Shown piece after piece: positions 10,752-21,800 of a stretch of 64,000 bases of DNA (positions are counted from its first letter, which is position 1; each line of letters opens with the position of its first letter). The position numbers and the translations under genes are program-made. The stretch comes from Ulota crispa (lineage: Eukaryota > Streptophyta > Bryopsida > Orthotrichales > Orthotrichaceae), in NCBI GenBank assembly GCA_963920765.1, contig OY987246.1, positions 17,728,868 through 17,792,867 on the forward strand. Direction: 5' to 3'. Under the pieces are notes generated by a model. The model did not search any database, was not told the DNA's origin, and worked only from the letters and a program-made list of their open reading frames with translations.

Positions 10752-12888
10752 ATGATTGACTTCAGCTTGAGGCACATGCATACGGAAAACAGAGGCATGC
10801 TTGGCACCACCGTATTATGTGTACGAAAGGATAAGAAGGTTATTATAATTGGAGATGGGCAAGTTACACTGGGCAATGAAATTATCAAGCCAAATGTCCG
10901 AAAAGTGCGCAGGCTTGGAGCCAACGTTATCGGAGGATTTGCAGGTTAGTTGTTGTCATGCTAACATGTGTGGTGAGACTGAAACTTCTATACTTTAGTA
11001 AATCAACTATGTTTTTGGTATATTTTGAGTGAGCTAAACACGAAGGCCATGAGATGCTAGGGCTAATTGTCTCTGAGCATGAACTAGTAAGGTGGAGGAT
11101 ACCATTTGCGTTATCTTAAGCATTTTAACATATGTTTGAGTATAGAGCTGTGAAGAGATCTTTGGGTGCACGAGCCAGATCCGTTGAGATATGTATATTC
11201 TTTTTACCACCATGTATGAAATTCCTATGCATTTATTCAAAGTTCGAGGTTGTGTACCACTATTGAAGGGATAAGAGACAATCCCATTTTCATTCAAATA
11301 CCAATGGCCAGAGTTATTTGGCCAAGTCATTTACAGCACTTGCCAATCAGCTCAACCAAGTTTTGTCTGAATAGACGGATTGTTATTGGCAATAGGGTCA
11401 ATATAGAAGACGAGATCAGGTCTCTAATGATTTTAGTGTCCTCCACCTTACTTGAGGATTATTTTGCTTTGGACTGGTCTTGCTGTACAGTTTATGACAG
11501 ACGCAACTTGCTAACGATGGAAGGGGGTTGTGTTGTAGGCGGTACTGCTGATTCGTTCACTCTGTTTGAGAGATTGGAATCCAAGCTTGAAGAACACTCT
11601 GGTATTTGTCTTACTAAACTTTTGGTCTTGTCTATTAATTTCTCCTTTGCTTCAAGCTCATCTTTGGAGTAGTAGATATAACTTTAGTATACTTAAAAAT
11701 GTGTGATGGTTTATCTACTGGGGATCCTTGCGTAGTTTTAAAGTCCTAGGATTTCATGAGATCAGGGAGAAGTTTTATATTGGTATGTCTGATAGTCTGG
11801 TCCTGAGGGTCATTCATTCAACAGCAAGCTATGTTATATAGCTTGTTTCTTTTATGGCTGAATTTAACGCTGGTGTTGGTTGCAGGCCAGGTATAAGGAG
11901 TGCAAAGGATATGATTGTTGCTATTATCATTTTCCTCATATCACGTGATTTGCTGTTCCTAAACCCGTTAGGTCTGCATTTGTTGCTCAATGGAGTAGCC
12001 AGGGGATGGTGAAACCGGCCCGTTGATTTTTTTGACCTGGGGGATCTGTTGACAGCTGACAAGAGCTGCAGTGGAGCTTGCCAAAGCCTGGCGTACGGAT
12101 AAGTTTCTCAGGCGTCTTGATGTATGTCTCTTTTCCTCTCATCTCAACTGAATAATGTGTATTTCTTCTTTTGATGTTATAGATTATCTAGTTTGTTGGA
12201 AATGAAAAGCCATGCCTTGAGTGGGTTTGGGTGCAGGCTGTTATGGTCGTTTCAGATGCTGAAATCTCTTTGACTATTACTGGGAATGGAGATGTTCTAG
12301 AGCCTTACGACGGTGTTATAGGTACGAAATATACTTTTTAAGTTTCGTCCTGCTTTTCATGCAACCTTATGTGGTGTTCACTATTGGATTGCGATCTACT
12401 ACATCCCATTAAATGGAGTTATTCTCTCAATCTCTTGTTTTTCCTGGTAGTCATGCTAAGGATTGCTATGTATGGGTTTGTATCTTTCCAGGTATTGGGT
12501 CTGGAGGTTCGTATGCTTCAGCAGCTGCAAGGGCTCTTATTGATCTACCTGATTGGGATGCTGAAGCAATTGGTGAGTGTGCTTGGATGCTAGGACGTGC
12601 TTCGAGTTAATATTGCTGGTTCTATTTGAAACAATGATGTTCATTTCCAACTTATTTCTGCGACATTTAGTCTCTCACAGTATGAACTGGGATGTTGATG
12701 GTTGTGTGGTTGGATTTGTGGTGTGGGGGGTTTTGTGGGACTTTTCAGCCAAGAAAGCTATGAAGATTGCAGCAGATTGTTGCATTTACACGAACCACAA
12801 CTTCACAATTGAGCAAATCGATGTCGCCCAAAGAAGCTTGGAGGAGGTGGAGCAAGCGGCTGTTTTATCTACCTCAGAGCCTTGCTAG
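10752..12888 (+). CDS. HSLV: HslV-type ATP-dependent protease proteolytic subunit, 7 exons with a 5-nt micro-exon
   Basis: Exons: 10752-10944, 11539-11601, 11886-11890, 12056-12121, 12237-12321, 12492-12572, 12749-12888 (210 aa). HslV forms a double hexameric threonine-protease ring that works with the HslU ATPase unfoldase; eukaryotic copies are usually mitochondrial. Seen here: the nucleophile Thr19 of GTTVLCVRK, which becomes residue 1 after processing; GDGQVTLGN; Lys51 of NVRKVRR, equivalent to catalytic Lys33; [29 protein letters not shown] (139-143); IYTNHN (178-182). All introns are GT-AG. The third exon is only 5 nt (GCCAG) and is needed to give Gly86-Gln87 and keep frame. The start is uncertain. 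ATG 10752 gives an 18-residue leader, short for a presequence, and a TTCAG acceptor at 10766 would allow a further 5' exon, but I found no in-frame one. HslU is not in the window. Confidence 0.9.
11886..11890 (+). other. HSLV: 5-nt micro-exon of the HslV gene
   Basis: GCCAG lies between a good acceptor (TTGGTTGCAG) and a good donor (GTATAAG), with introns of 284 and 165 nt on either side. The preceding exon ends in phase 1 (TCT G) and the next begins CTG ACA AGA in phase 0, with an in-frame TGA just before its CAG. Splicing these two directly shifts the frame. Adding the 5 nt gives GGC CAG and restores [14 protein letters not shown], which matches the family pattern across this junction. Confidence 0.85.
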
Positions 12889-13383
12889 GAGGGAAGTGAT
12901 TACTGAGAAAGAGGTTTATGCTATTGAAATCAAATTTTGATTTTGGAAGAAATGCGGTTTGCATACGAAGCTTCAACGCTGGATTATAAAATCCTGTGAT
13001 TTTCTGAGTCATTGCTTGTTTGAAGTGGTGACATATTCCTGAGGTACTCGATTCACCTGGTGATATTTTGGTGAAGCAAGAATTATAATCATTCATACGT
13101 GTCCTGGCAGGAAGTGGTTCCTTGGTTCTTTATTTACAGGTCAGAGTCGTTGGCGCTGAACGCTGATGGGAAGTTTTTGGTTAGCTTCTTTCGTAGACAC
13201 CATCAATATTTCTTTTAGGCACTACATGTGAAGACATTGGTTTACTTGGCTGTCATGGATTGAAGTTGGGAGACATGATGTTGAGTTGTTTACGATGGTT
13301 AATATTGTATTACAAGGTTGAAAGCTGATATTCTGAACTGGTTTGGGACGTAATTTGTGCTGTTAACGCGACATCCAATGTGT
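12889..13383. other. HslV 3' flank
   Basis: Probable 3' UTR followed by intergenic DNA. Moderately AT-rich, no repeat signature recognised, no further coding exon seen. Confidence 0.4.
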
Positions 13384-13636
13384 AGGGTAAGGGCCTCACG
13401 CAAGGGCATTCTCACGTGTAAGCCAGTACACTGGGAAGAAGAGAAAAAGGGCGGAGCTTGAGTAATCTGTGGCGTGACGTGAGGCCCTTAGCTTGCGGGA
13501 AACATTGTTTGAAAAAAATAACGCCACATGTCCTTTCTATTGGCAAGAGTAACACCAGTTTGCAGTTTTTGTTGTTATGTTCACAAGTATAAGGGCAACT
13601 GAAAGTGCAAAGGATTTTGTTCAAGTGATATTTATG
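13384..13636. repeat. Interspersed repeat, GTAGGGTAAGG family (copy 1)
   Basis: Begins GTAGGGTAAGGGCCTCACGC and runs to GATTTTGTTCAAGTGATATT. An internal inverted pair (GGGCCTCACGCAAGG with TGAGGCCCTTAGCTTGCG) is present. A second, more diverged copy with the same order of motifs lies at 15993-16270, downstream of the same gene. Confidence 0.6.
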
Positions 13637-14169
13637 AAACTAGAAAACACTTGATATTTGGAGTGCATTTAGAGTGCATTTAGACATTGCTTTTGGTCCA
13701 TTTTTCTGATTTGATTGAATTTTGTCTTGGTTGCTCTTCTCTCCTATGCAGCAAGTCTTGAGAAGGTGCACTATGTAAGTGTATACTTGTGATAGGTCGT
13801 GATCTTGCAAAAACGAAGAAGTACTGATGATGAAAAACACAAAAGATATAAAAACGCAAAGGGAATAAGGGCTTCTTTACATTATGAGTGAAGGCTGTTT
13901 TTGAGCCAAGTTCTTAATCTTAGCTTTTCATTGGTTGAATTTTCAAATTTAATCCAAAGTCCTTCACATTCCAATCAATGATAAATTTTTTAGTTGCTAG
14001 TATTTTAATGCTCAAAATACAAGATTTGACTAGGTCCCAAAACCAAGAACGGAAGACAGAAGGTTGTTTTCTATCTTTGGGGCTGTTAAATTTCATGAAA
14101 ATATAACCATATGTAGCCTTTGGGTGTAAATGCCTTTTTAGAGGCTTGGGGGCCAAATCCCCAGACTCC

Positions 14170-14240
14170 ACCATGTGGTGGTTAAATTAGATGTAGCCTT
14201 TAGGCTTGTAGATGTAGCCTTTAGGCTTGTAGATTTGAGA
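14170..14240 (+). repeat. Short tandem repeat, ~26-bp unit
   Basis: GATGTAGCCTTTAGGCTTGT occurs twice in a row, and a related TGTAGCCTTTGGGTG lies about 75 bp upstream. Non-coding. Confidence 0.6.
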
Positions 14241-14275
14241 GAAATGATCCTTGTTATGTTTTGAATATAAAAAGT

Positions 14276-14408
14276 CATTACAAGGAAACAATGTCTAAAT
14301 TGACAAGTCCAAACTGACTAAACTTGTTTGAATTGATTAAATTATGTCCAAATTGACACATCCGAATCTACAGAAAAATGACTGAATTGACAACATTGTC
14401 TTGTAGTG
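14276..14408. mobile_element. MITE with CAYTACAAGGAAAC ends
   Basis: The left end CATTACAAGGAAACAATGTC pairs with the right end GACAACATTGTCTTGTAGTG. It resembles the 6114-6243 element and CACTA-type termini. No convincing 3-bp duplication seen. Confidence 0.6.
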
Positions 14409-15274
14409 GGATTGTTCTTGAGGGCATACGAGTCAAATTGGTTAAATCAACCTCAAGTTATGATATCCTTGTCTTTTTGAGTAAATTGGCCTTAAAATAG
14501 AGCAATATTACTTGTTTTGAGGATGATGTTGGTATCCCCATTGTTACCCTTATGAGTTTTTTTGAGTTTATTCGAGGCTCAGAACTTGTTGTTTTGAGAC
14601 AAATCATAGTAGATAATCATATATCTAGATATGCAAATCTTTGTACAATCTTAATTGATATCAAAAGGTTTTTTTAATACTTATTTGTTTTGGACCAAAG
14701 GAGAGGAGGCTTTGCGTAGAAGGAGTTGAGGAATTTTAACTCCAAAATACTCATAAGGGTTATTTTGAGCGTTTTAAATTTCTAAACTATACAAAGAACT
14801 AAAGATTTTGATAAATTTGGACAATTTTTGACTTTGCAACCATTTAGTTTTTTGTTGGATGTGTTTAGATTGCATTGGAATAGATTATTAAGTATGAGTT
14901 GGAAGAATGTTACTCTGACTACCGAGATAGTATATGAGGTGCTTTGCATCGCCACACTAAATATTTTCATCCACATTTCATGGGTATTGACTAGTGAAGT
15001 GATCTATATCTATAATTAAATGTGACGGTGGTTATGTTTGTGGTGGTCCGTCATGTGGATGAAGATTGATTAGATGAAAAATTATTTCTATAATTGAATT
15101 TCATTTCTTGATCAAGGATTGAGATTGGGACCAGAGGATGGGGATCGGGGTCGGGAACTCGGGATGTCATATAACAAATGGTATGTTGAACTTGCAATCA
15201 ACATAGATTAAAAAATACAGAATTTCAAATTCATGAGAATCAGGGGAGTAAACTCTTAAAAACAAAAAATATGT
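14409..15274. other. AT-rich intergenic DNA
   Basis: Nothing recognised. The overlapping frames near 14.8-15.0 kb on both strands look like chance. Confidence 0.4.
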
Positions 15275-15592
15275 TAAGGTAGGAACACCCATAAGCATCA
15301 GTGTCCCCATAAATGTCACCTCTGAAATCTTGGAAAATCTATGGAAGTGAGTAGATGTAATGACAAGGATGTACAACATGTGAACATGAAATCTTAAAAG
15401 TGGTTATGGGTGCAATGGTAGTTTGCTCTTTAAAAATTCACAACTTATTCTCACAATATCCAAATAATACTTTCAAAAGTGCAAATTGATTTTTTTTCTG
15501 TTCCTAATAGAATCCTATACTTTGCTAGTTGTTTATTAATAGTCATCATCTTCAAAACCATCAGTTTGACATTTATGGGTGCTTCTACCTTA
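15275..15592 (-). mobile_element. TAAGGTAGG MITE, 318-bp subfamily (copy 1)
   Basis: Ends TAAGGTAGGAACACCCATAA and ATTTATGGGTGCTTCTACCTT-A. The full length is alignable with 51376-51693 (318 bp) and 62298-62616 (319 bp), which lie in the opposite orientation. The frame translating as MLYILVITSxHFHRFSKIS recurs in all three copies because it is part of the repeat. I do not take it for a gene. Confidence 0.8.
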
Positions 15593-15992
15593 TAGAACAT
15601 GTTTGTTGATGAAAGTAACACAAAACAAAATACAACTTAGGAAGAAGACTATACAATACTTGAAGTAATGAAGAGATAAATGGGTTTATAAAATATTGTG
15701 CAAAATAAATTCAAAACCTATGAAAGCATGTGAAACCTACAACATGCAAAAACCAAAAACATGTGTAGTATAAATCATCAACTTCATGAAAGAGCATGTG
15801 AAAAAAAATGCTCTTCCTCATAAGCTCACAGTATTATACGTCATCCTTTTTTGTTTGCCTAGTGGAATCAAAATTACAATTGTCGTTTTTATAACTACCT
15901 AACTCTTGCCAACTTGGCTCACTCCTATTAGATTTGCATTAGCACAAATACCATTGACACAATCTTGTCAAAAATTAGGATTTGGACAACAG

Positions 15993-16270
15993 GTGTAGGG
16001 TAAGGGTCTCATGCAAGGGTATTTTCACATTTAAGACTTTGGGTACAAAGATAGATTTTGAATAATTAATGATGCAAACATGAGATTGTGCATGCATGAG
16101 GCCCTTAGCTTGTGTAAATTTTGCTTGAAGAAAATATTGTCACATGTTCTATCTATTAGGAGTGATGTTATGCAATGTGACATCATTTTGAAATTTTTGT
16201 TGTTACATTCACAATAATAACAACAATCAAAATTGTAAAAGATTTTGTTCAAGCAACATTTATGAAATAT
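15993..16270. repeat. Interspersed repeat, GTAGGGTAAGG family (copy 2)
   Basis: Diverged copy of 13384-13636: GTGTAGGGTAAGGGTCTC, then CATGAGGCCCTTAGCTTG, CACATGTTCTATCTATT and GATTTTGTTCAAGCAACATT in the same order and spacing. Confidence 0.6.
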
Positions 16271-16840
16271 GTAAGAGCATTTGCACCCACACATGTCCAA
16301 TAGCCTCGCAAGAGCTCTTGGTGCGGCTGCTCCATTTGACACTCCTCACTGCAAACATGGCAACGCCCTATACAAAATATGGCTCACTCAATTGTAGCTC
16401 TAACACTAGAACATTCAAGGTTTCATGAATTGTTAGCACTCCCACATTCAAGACAATCAAAACTTGTTGACTGGTTGACTCAAGAAGCACACCATTGAAG
16501 CTTGACACTTGTCCTCCATGATAAACTCTTAATGCTTGCTTGTACCTGCTTGAGGGCAAGGGTGGGACATTTGAGATTTGTGCAAGCCCATGATTGTAAA
16601 TGCACCCTATACACCTTGCTTTTTAGTGCTCCAGGTTGTATGCAAGGGTGTGGATCAATGTATAATTTTTTAACAATTTTTTGCCTAATTCTTACCTCAA
16701 CAAGCAGTTGGCAACCAAAACACTAAAAGAATTCTCATGAAAAATTGGATAAAATTGCTAGATCCTTACTTGAGTGAAAACCTAGTTCGCCATATTTTGA
16801 ATGAAAGTAGCTTACATTAGTAGCTTTTTGGATGAACTTC

Positions 16841-17777
16841 TTAACCCCTAAAGGATTGAGCCATTTTTTTAGTGAAAATCACTCAAAACTGCCACTTTTG
16901 GGGGGGTGTTAGTAAGAAGGTAATTCTTTTTGAAAATTTGGGAAATCCAACCATAGGATCTTGCCCTAGATTGGATTAGGTAATTGTGGAAAAAAAATCA
17001 AGTGATTCCAAATGGACATAAGTGAGATATTTACATCTAAAAAGACAAGAAAAGTTTTTTTCATGCTGCCGCAAAATTTCTGAAGCCTTTGACCATTCTT
17101 ACATGAAAATAATTGCTCTACACAAACTTTGCGCTTTATTTTTTCCATGTAGGAGATCAATTTAGCTATGTGTGGGAGAATTTTCAAATCAATTGGAACT
17201 ACACAACACATAGGAAAAATCAGTAAGTAAAAAGAAGTAGAGAATGAGTCAAATCACTAAATTGTTGAGAATTTAATTATTAAAATGAAAAATGCAAATC
17301 CCAATTGTCATAATGTTGTGATAAACAATCTACATCCTTTAGTTTTTTTTTTTTTTCCAAAATAATAAAAATTGAGTAAAATAAAGAACTTCAAAGTTTA
17401 TTTTAGAGTAGAGAATCCATAACTGCCCGCAAACAAAAACTCCTCATAACTTTCATGTCATTGATTAAAATTGAATGATTCAAAGCTTCTTATGTATGAA
17501 AAAATCTAAAGAACCAATTTCAAATTTTAATTTTTAAAAAAAAAATTTAAAGAAGTTTTTGGGCTACCCGGATAGGCAATCCTCCCTTGCTTTTCAGATT
17601 TTCATGCATAACTTCTTCAATAATTGTCAAAATGAGGAAAAAATTAGATGCCCGCATAGATTTTTGAATTCCCCACCTTGCATAAAAGTTTCAGAAAATC
17701 ACACAAAGTAGCTTATCCAAAGGTACATGCCCGAACTCCCACCTATTCCCAAAAGGACAACAATCCTTTAGGGTTAA
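16841..17777. mobile_element. TTAA-bounded element, ~937 bp (copy 1)
   Basis: Bounded by TTAACCCCTAAAGGATTGAG on the left and AACAATCCTTTAGGGTTAA on the right. The whole length is alignable with 50349-51284 (936 bp), and a more diverged copy is at 32735-33660. TTAA at both borders followed by CCC-type ends resembles piggyBac-like elements. No transposase frame is visible. It ends about 1 kb upstream of the transporter start codon. Confidence 0.75.
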
Positions 17778-18807
17778 CATTCATTCGTTCCAATTGTAGC
17801 CAAAATTTCCTTACCTGCCTGCATTCCGGGGTGCCAGTCGCTCTACCCTGGAAAAAACAAAAATTAAACCCTGGTGCGGATGCTTCAAGTTGATGCTTTT
17901 CATGGCGCCAACGATCACTGCGTGGTCTTGCACGCTGGTTCAAGACCTACAACCGACTCCACAAAACCCATGGCCGAGGACATAGTCTTCCTCCATAGTC
18001 CATACAGCACAATGACACAGAGTCAACGTCATGCTCGCCATTTTAAATCTTTAGAACGTCCGAGGAGATCCACAATGTAGCAAGACTGCAAGAGTAGTCG
18101 AAATCGGCGGAGAAGTCAAGGTCGTAATACCTTGCGAGCTCTAAGCATATACACTTGAGCAAATTCTACTCGTGATCCTCGGCAACAGCAAAACAATATC
18201 ACACCATCAACAAATCACCTCAACAAACTGAAATGTTCTGAAATGTGCTTCCACACACGAAGTGCACGAAAGAAAAGCAGCCCCTCCACAACAAACGTGC
18301 ACCGCTCTGTACGTGAATCCGATGAACATTTGTTGCCTGCTATTGCACCCGTAATCAATGGCCGGAAACTTGTCAAAAGCAAATTCTATCATACCCGTAT
18401 TGACGATGGATTCTAAAGTTAGAAAGCCCTAGAGTACCAGACTCCCGGAGTTCAGGGGCTACAGCTCTATACTTGCATTATAATTAGAAAATCTTCAAAA
18501 GTTTAGTCAGTTTCTAGCCGGTTGTTTGTATATTTTAATCCATTGTTTTCACATTTCATTCGGCTGACTTTCTAATGTTTTTCGGCTCTCTCCATACATT
18601 GGGCTACAGTAGTGGGCTGATTTGTGCAAATACTCGCTTATGTGGACGTACCTGGTTAGATTGCGGCTCTTCTTTTCGTGCAGCTCTGCTTCCGGATCGC
18701 AAATTTCTAGTGCAGTTGGAGGAGGATGAGGAAATGAGCTTGAAGTCGGGGCGGAGCTAGAGCAGCTGTCGGCAAAAGGAGCATCGAGGTACGAGGTTGG
18801 AAGAGCG
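17778..18807 (+). promoter_or_regulatory. Presumed 5' region of the amino-acid transporter gene
   Basis: GC-richer than the flanks and free of the window's repeat families, so it probably holds promoter and 5' UTR. It contains a 36-codon frame (ATG 17971 to TAG 18079, beginning MAEDIVFLHSPYS) that could be an upstream ORF if transcribed, or chance. No TATA box is assigned. Confidence 0.35.
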
Positions 18808-21800
18808 ATGGCGTTCGGGAGGATCGACTCTTCGCTCGATCCGTACAACATCGAGCTCCAGAAGGTGAGTTAGTGCCGGATTGCTTGACTCAAAATGTGC
18901 GGGAAATGGGACTCGCGCGGGCTAGATTTGAAATTCAAAAGAGGTCTGTGGAAATGAGCGGGGTAGTGGAAACCGGCGGGGTGGTGGAATTGGGCGGGGT
19001 AGTAGAAATGGGCGGGGTAGTGGAAATGGGCGGGGTAGTCGAAATGGGCGGGGTGGTAGAAATGGGCGGGGTAAGGTAGGAGAACCTAAATGTAACATCA
19101 GTCGTTTATTGATATCTACAAACAAACCTAAAGGTACAGGTTGTTGCAAGCAAATAAGGTGATACACAACTTAACAAAAATTGTCACAATAATGAGGTAT
19201 AGGAAATACAAATTGTGTTGTAGATGGAAGTTGCGCATGTGACACGATCTTTTTGTTTTCGTTTTTTCATTTTAATATGAGCATTTTGGTGGGGATTTAG
19301 TGTCTACAAAAGGTAGGTCTAAGGAGTTACCTTCAATAATTCCTAATTTATTCATACAAGCCCAGAAAATTTCAAAAACAAATTTGTTTGCATCTGTGCC
19401 TATTTCCTAACAAGCACATGCCATTATATTCTGAAAAGATCCTCAAGATCACCACATCTGAAGTAAGTGTTGGTTTTAGGTTCTCCTACCTTAGTTCAAA
19501 TTTGACTTTGAGGTTCGGAACACTCTGTCGGATCAGCTTCAGATTTAGAGTATTCATTCCTTTGCTCTTCCCTTTTTGATTTCTGAGATCCGATTTGCGG
19601 TATTTGGAGGATTGATTTGGAGACTTTTTTGTGTTAAAATTTTTCATTATCATATGTGTCGCTGCCGATTATCTGAAGCGGAATGTTGAGGTTAAGGTGT
19701 GGTTTGCGTTTTGAAGGTATGCTTGGAACGGATTACCTCTCCCTTGAATCCTTTTGTCGTTTGCTAGATTTATTGTTCATAAATGCCGCAGTCGATCAAT
19801 ACTTTCCGAAGTTTGTCGGTAAAAGGGTATTAGGTTCAGGTTTAAGAGATTGAACGATTTTCTCTTTGTTTTTTGATGATAAAGATCCTCCGTATGTTCT
19901 CTGGCTTGCTATGAAAGGTTGATAAATTTCGTTCTTCCTTGTTCAATCTGTGACTTTTTCTTCAAGCTGTGCTGATGGTGACTTGAGCTTAAAGGTGTGG
20001 TTTGATTTTCAAACGTATGCGTGTGAATGATTTCTCTCTTGAACTCAAATTCGTTCTATAGATGAAGTTCGATCTAAAGATGAAGTTCGAGAAATGGCAT
20101 TCAAATATTATGTGCAAAAGTTACAAAAAGAGTTACCGCGATTAATAAAAAATGCTGCTAAAAGGCGTCTTGCTCAAAATCTTCCGAAGTAGTCAAGAAT
20201 GATGAAATTTTTGTGCTTGCTTATGATCATTGCTCTTGTTGAAAGATGCCATTTTAAACTCTGAGCAGATCTCCACCATATCTCTACCATGCTTATATTT
20301 TACTCAATTTTGTAGAAAGACCGCTAATATAGTCGTGTTTTGTTTTTTGGTTCAATTTTGCAGCAATCTTCTGATCTTTTGGCGCCGTCAGAAAGGGTAA
20401 ATAGACTGGACTATACTTGCAATGACAATTTGCGCTGTTTCTTTTTTCCATATTCTAATCTAAGTTAACGAGCAGAAAAGGTCCTCTTCTATAAACCTGC
20501 CGGCATTAACCCCTAAATGCCTGCGGCACCAAATTCTGGTGGTTTTTACACTAGAATTTGGTGGCTCAGGCATTTACGGGTTAAGCTCTGTTAGTTGTGA
20601 CGCTAAATCTTGTTAATTGTAATTCAGCTGCATCAAATATTGTATTTAGGTTGCCTTGACAATTAGGTTGCCTTACCTCAGGACTCATCACTTCGCCATT
20701 TAGACATTTGGGGCACATGCAACTCTTTAGATATTTGGATTTCACATGGTGTACAACTTGGACGCCATCAGTTTGTTTTTTTGTAGTTTCACTGTTGTTG
20801 ATAGGCCCTTTAAAAATGGATTGTTGCAATAAATTTTGATTACTGTACAATGCCCTCCAACAAGTCCTCACACACCCTATTTTGCCTTTAAAGAACTTTG
20901 CTAATATGAAATGTAATTGGTATTTTTTTTGTTTTGAAGCATAGAAATTTGATTCTTATGCAATCTCAACCAAGCATACCAAATTTTGATTCCTCAAAAC
21001 CAAAACCTCATTTTTGGTGAATTATTTTGTATTAAACTCATGGTTTTGCATGATAGTTGATTAAAAATTGTTGGTGATGAATTTTTGAGAATTAATTGCA
21101 TGGGTATGTAGGAAACATCCATACACACATGTTCTATGCTAAAAAGGACCCCCTTAAGTAACAAAAAAATGATCTACAAAGATTTAAATGTAACTTGTGA
21201 TATGCTCAAATTTTGTAAAATATATATTTTTAACTTTTAACTAGCTTTTCACTAAATACACACGATATCATGTTGAAAGATACAAACTTAGTCACAATTT
21301 ATGAATTAAATAGCAAAATTTGATTATCATAGAGATATATCTATTAGCAAAGTCCTTTGAATGGCAAACATGATGTATGAGGACTTGTTGGAGGGCACTG
21401 TAGTAGCAATAAATATTTATTTAGTGTAAAATGTCAAGAAATTTGTTTGGGGCAACCTAAATGCAATATTCAATGTAGGTTTTCTAGAACAAATGTGGGG
21501 TGATTTATCTGCAGTGGTTTCTTGTTTGATGTTCTACGATACTAACTGTAGCTCTTTTGTGGAATAGCGTCTGAAGGGCGTTGACAGAGAGCGTGCTACC
21601 AACTTGGAAGCATGGCTACCTATCACTGCCACAGACCGCCGCGCTACTTGGAAGCATGCAGCATTCCACAATGTGATGGCCATGATGGGAGCCGGGGTTC
21701 TTGCTTTACCCAATGCTATGGTTTATCTGACATGGTACCAATCTTCACAAACCTTGATCTGTCACCCTTCTTTCTTTTAATCTTTTGTTAGACTAAGAAC

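Noticed and set aside
15167..15379. Conserved small protein MLYILVITS...HFHRFSKIS seen at three places
   Set aside because: All three occurrences (also 51589 and 62512) are the same segment of a 318-bp MITE, so the conservation reflects repeat copying.
18948..19078. CRISPR-like array or coding repeat (VVEMGG)n
   Set aside because: No spacers; a simple 18-bp minisatellite inside an intron of a plant gene.
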